A DNA stretch of 8,605 nt. It comes from DAOVQB01 sp023128935. Lineage in GTDB: Bacteria > Eisenbacteria > RBG-16-71-46 > CAIMUX01 > WJJG01. Numbering within the stretch: the stretch's first letter is position 1; each line of letters opens with the position of its first letter. Shown in pieces: positions 7,266 through 8,605 of this stretch. A model generated the notes under the pieces. That model was not told the DNA's origin, ran no database searches, and saw only the letters and a list, made by a program, of their open reading frames with translations. The translations under genes were made by a program, and so were the position numbers. The stretch spans positions 1 through 8,605 of the forward strand of contig DAOVQB010000198.1 of assembly GCA_030628905.1 (NCBI GenBank), read 5' to 3'.

Positions 7266-7336
7266 GCGCTGCGTGCCACTGTGCTGCGTGCCACTGCGCT
7301 GCATGCCACTGCGCTGCATGCCACTGCGCTGCATGC
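7266..7336. repeat. 15-bp direct tandem repeat, about 4.7 copies
   Basis: Consecutive 15-nt units start at 7266, 7281, 7296, 7311 and 7326 (the last partial, 11 nt). The consensus is GCGCTGCATGCCACT. Units 3 and 4 are identical. Units 1 and 2 have G for A in the GCATGC core, and unit 2 also has T for C at its second base. Near-identity indicates recent slippage or expansion. The length is a multiple of three, so all frames stay open through it, giving repeated R/C-C-M/V-P-L on the plus strand and A-C-S-A-V on the minus strand. No gene support goes with either. Confidence 0.9.
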
Positions 7337-7385
7337 GCCGCCTAACGCAGATCGACCTGCCGGGGCGCTACCGGTGTGGTGGCAC

Positions 7386-7427
7386 ACGCGAGCTGGGGTT
7401 GCCATGAGCCCTAACCCCAGCTCGCGT
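7386..7427 (-). terminator. Perfect 15-bp inverted repeat behind the secreted-protein gene, possible U-less terminator
   Basis: ACGCGAGCTGGGGTT (7386-7400) and AACCCCAGCTCGCGT (7413-7427) are exact reverse complements around a 12-nt loop. In the minus-strand transcript the stem begins 16 nt after the TAA (7446-7444), where a terminator or 3'-protecting hairpin would sit. No T-run follows on either strand, so it is not a classical intrinsic terminator. A U-less terminator, an RNA-stability stem or a protein-binding palindrome are alternatives. The inverted repeat itself is certain, its role is not. Confidence 0.55.
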
Positions 7428-7443
7428 CCTGGCAGAATACCCA

Positions 7444-8605
7444 TTAGTGCAGCAATCTCATGCTGCGCGTCAGTGTTGTCTCCCCCGTCTGCAGGCGATA
7501 GTAGTACACGCCAGAGGGCCTGATTTTTCCCGATGCGTTAGCCCCATCCCAGTTGAGCCGATAGAGGCCCGCATCGTGGCGTCCGTCGGCCAGCGTGCGG
7601 ACCAGACGGCCGGCGGCATCGAAGATCTGGAGGCGCACCGCCTCGGCGGCGGGTAGCTCGAAGGAGATGGTTGTCACCGGACGGCATGGGTTCGGGGCAT
7701 TCTGCATCAGCATGGGGTGCAGCGCCACAGGCCGCCACTCCTCCTCGGTGCCCTGCGCCACGCCGCTCGCGCCGCTGACCGCGACATCATCGACAAACCA
7801 CCCCTCTCGGTTGTCTGCGCCATCAGAGCCGAAGCGGAAGCGGAATTGTGCCTCATTGCCGCCCGCCTCGAGCACGAAGAGCGCCTCGGTCCAGTCGAAC
7901 TCGCCCGAGTAGACCTCCGTTTCGGCCGGGAAGGGCCCTGGGGTGCCGCCCTGGCGAATCAGGTAGTTGTATCCCTCCTCCGGCGTGATCTGCTCCCAGG
8001 CGCCGCCGTCGATTGACACCTCAACGAGCCCGCCGTCATAGCAGTAGCCGGCATGCGCGCCGCTCACCTCTGCCTCCATCCAGTGCCAAAAGCGCAGGCG
8101 GGTGATCTCTGCCAGCGGGATAGTCTCTGTGATCAAACAACCATCGCAGAGCCCTGTGTAAGTGCCGGCCCCAGTGTCGCCCTGTTTCCAGGACCAGGTT
8201 CCGCCCGGGCTGTGATTGCGCTGGGTGGAGCGGTGCCACTGGTCCACAAAGCCGGCGCCTCCGGCCGCATGGGTCCATGTGCCCACACCGTTCTCTATGT
8301 CATCCCAGAACCCACCCACGGGAAGAACGACTGATGGATTGATGGCATAACGCCAATCAGCCCTGATCTCGAACCACAGGGAGTACTCCTGCGGCTGGGG
8401 AGAAGCGTGAGACACGCTCAGCACAAAGGTTGGCTCGAGTTCAACCTCCTGGCCCACGGCAATCAGCGCCGCGCCTCCCTGGGCTTGATCGATTGTCACA
8501 AAGCTAGAGCCGGAGATGAGATTGACATTCACATCTACCGCATCCTCGCCTCCACTGTTCGCGAGGAAGACGTAGTAGTCGATCTGCTCGCCGGGATCCG
8601 CGATG
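7444..8605 (-). CDS. Secreted multidomain protein with type IX-like (FlgD-Ig) C-terminal sorting domain, 5' end beyond window
   Basis: The minus-strand frame is open from the right edge to a TAA at 7446-7444, with 386 residues visible. A GTG at 8532 could be read as a start, but coding clearly continues upstream (IADPGEQIDYYVFLANSGGE, then DAVDVNVNLIS), so that Val is internal and the true N-terminus lies outside the window. Visible residues 1-85 resemble the CARDB/Ig-like adhesion repeats that often contain an ADPGEQIDYYV-type strand. Residues about 97-278 look like a jelly-roll or MAM/immune-inhibitor-A-like domain (GLVEVSIDGGAWEQI, WFVDDVAVSG) of the kind attached to secreted peptidases. 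The last 90 residues (QNAPNPCRPVTTISFELP, IFDAAGRLVRTL, GLYRLNWDG, SGVYYYRL) match FlgD-Ig/Por-secretion-tail domains, which direct outer-membrane export and surface attachment. The usual NPFNP is NPCRP here. A catalytic domain may lie upstream. Enzyme type cannot be told. Confidence 0.85.
   Translation of the reverse strand, partial: IADPGEQIDYYVFLANSGGEDAVDVNVNLISGSSFVTIDQAQGGAALIAVGQEVELEPTFVLSVSHASPQPQEYSLWFEIRADWRYAINPSVVLPVGGFWDDIENGVGTWTHAAGGAGFVDQWHRSTQRNHSPGGTWSWKQGDTGAGTYTGLCDGCLITETIPLAEITRLRFWHWMEAEVSGAHAGYCYDGGLVEVSIDGGAWEQITPEEGYNYLIRQGGTPGPFPAETEVYSGEFDWTEALFVLEAGGNEAQFRFRFGSDGADNREGWFVDDVAVSGASGVAQGTEEEWRPVALHPMLMQNAPNPCRPVTTISFELPAAEAVRLQIFDAAGRLVRTLADGRHDAGLYRLNWDGANASGKIRPSGVYYYRLQTGETTLTRSMRLLH

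Larger units (their letters stand above)
7121..7443. other. 323-bp non-coding region with repeats and hairpins
   Basis: This gap lies between the OPT transporter start and the end of the secreted-protein gene, both on the minus strand. From left to right it holds the transporter Shine-Dalgarno (7129-7134), a leader hairpin (7151-7175), an imperfect palindrome (7240-7256), a 15-bp tandem repeat (7266-7336) and a perfect 15-bp inverted repeat (7386-7427). The transporter promoter should be here, but no convincing -10/-35 pair is visible. Frames crossing the tandem repeat on either strand give only pentapeptide repeats and have no support as genes. Confidence 0.7.

Noticed and set aside
7183..7523. 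Cys-rich repeat peptides encoded through the tandem repeat on the plus strand, and the matching Ala/Ser/Val repeat frame on the minus strand
   Set aside because: The pentapeptide periodicity is forced by a 15-bp repeat with no stop codon. No good ribosome site or conserved flanking sequence was seen, and one plus-strand frame runs into the secreted-protein gene.

Overview
This is a GC-rich window (about 60% by eye) with compact bacterial gene layout. The best lineage clue is the gene at the right edge. Its product ends in an Asn-Pro-rich, FlgD-Ig-like C-terminal domain of the type IX secretion (Por secretion tail) type, preceded by Ig-like and jelly-roll modules. Such tails are typical of the Fibrobacteres-Chlorobi-Bacteroidetes superphylum and neighbouring candidate phyla (Eisenbacteria, Krumholzibacteriota, Latescibacteria-like lineages). 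The GC content argues against an ordinary Bacteroidetes. This placement is inference.

Layout, left to right: (1) the last 35 codons of an unidentified plus-strand gene (1-108). (2) A minus-strand phosphofructokinase (207-1775) whose active-site residues are those of the pyrophosphate-dependent type. It carries a roughly 75-residue, strongly basic, histone-H1-like N-terminal tail. (3) A minus-strand fabH (1923-2909) with an intact Cys-His-Asn triad. (4) A 205-bp divergent intergenic region. (5) A plus-strand membrane-anchored sulfatase/alkaline-phosphatase-superfamily protein (3115-5010) with about five N-terminal membrane segments and Thr where sulfatases have the formylglycine Cys/Ser. (6) A convergent minus-strand OPT-family oligopeptide transporter (5024-7120). 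(7) A 323-bp non-coding region (7121-7443) holding a leader hairpin, a 17-bp imperfect palindrome, a 15-bp tandem repeat of about 4.7 copies and a perfect 15-bp inverted repeat. (8) The 3' part of a large secreted, cell-surface-type protein gene on the minus strand (7444 to beyond the right edge).

The genes do not form an obvious pathway. They are central carbon metabolism (pfp), fatty-acid initiation (fabH), envelope modification or hydrolysis (sulfatase-like), peptide uptake (OPT) and a secreted protein. Only pfp and fabH are co-oriented neighbours, and 147 bp with a possible terminator hairpin separates them, so even an operon there is uncertain. I found no mobile element, CRISPR array, tRNA or rRNA, and no convincing new multi-gene system. 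The most unusual points are the histone-like tail on the phosphofructokinase, the Thr-type membrane sulfatase homologue, and the structured repeats between 7121 and 7443.
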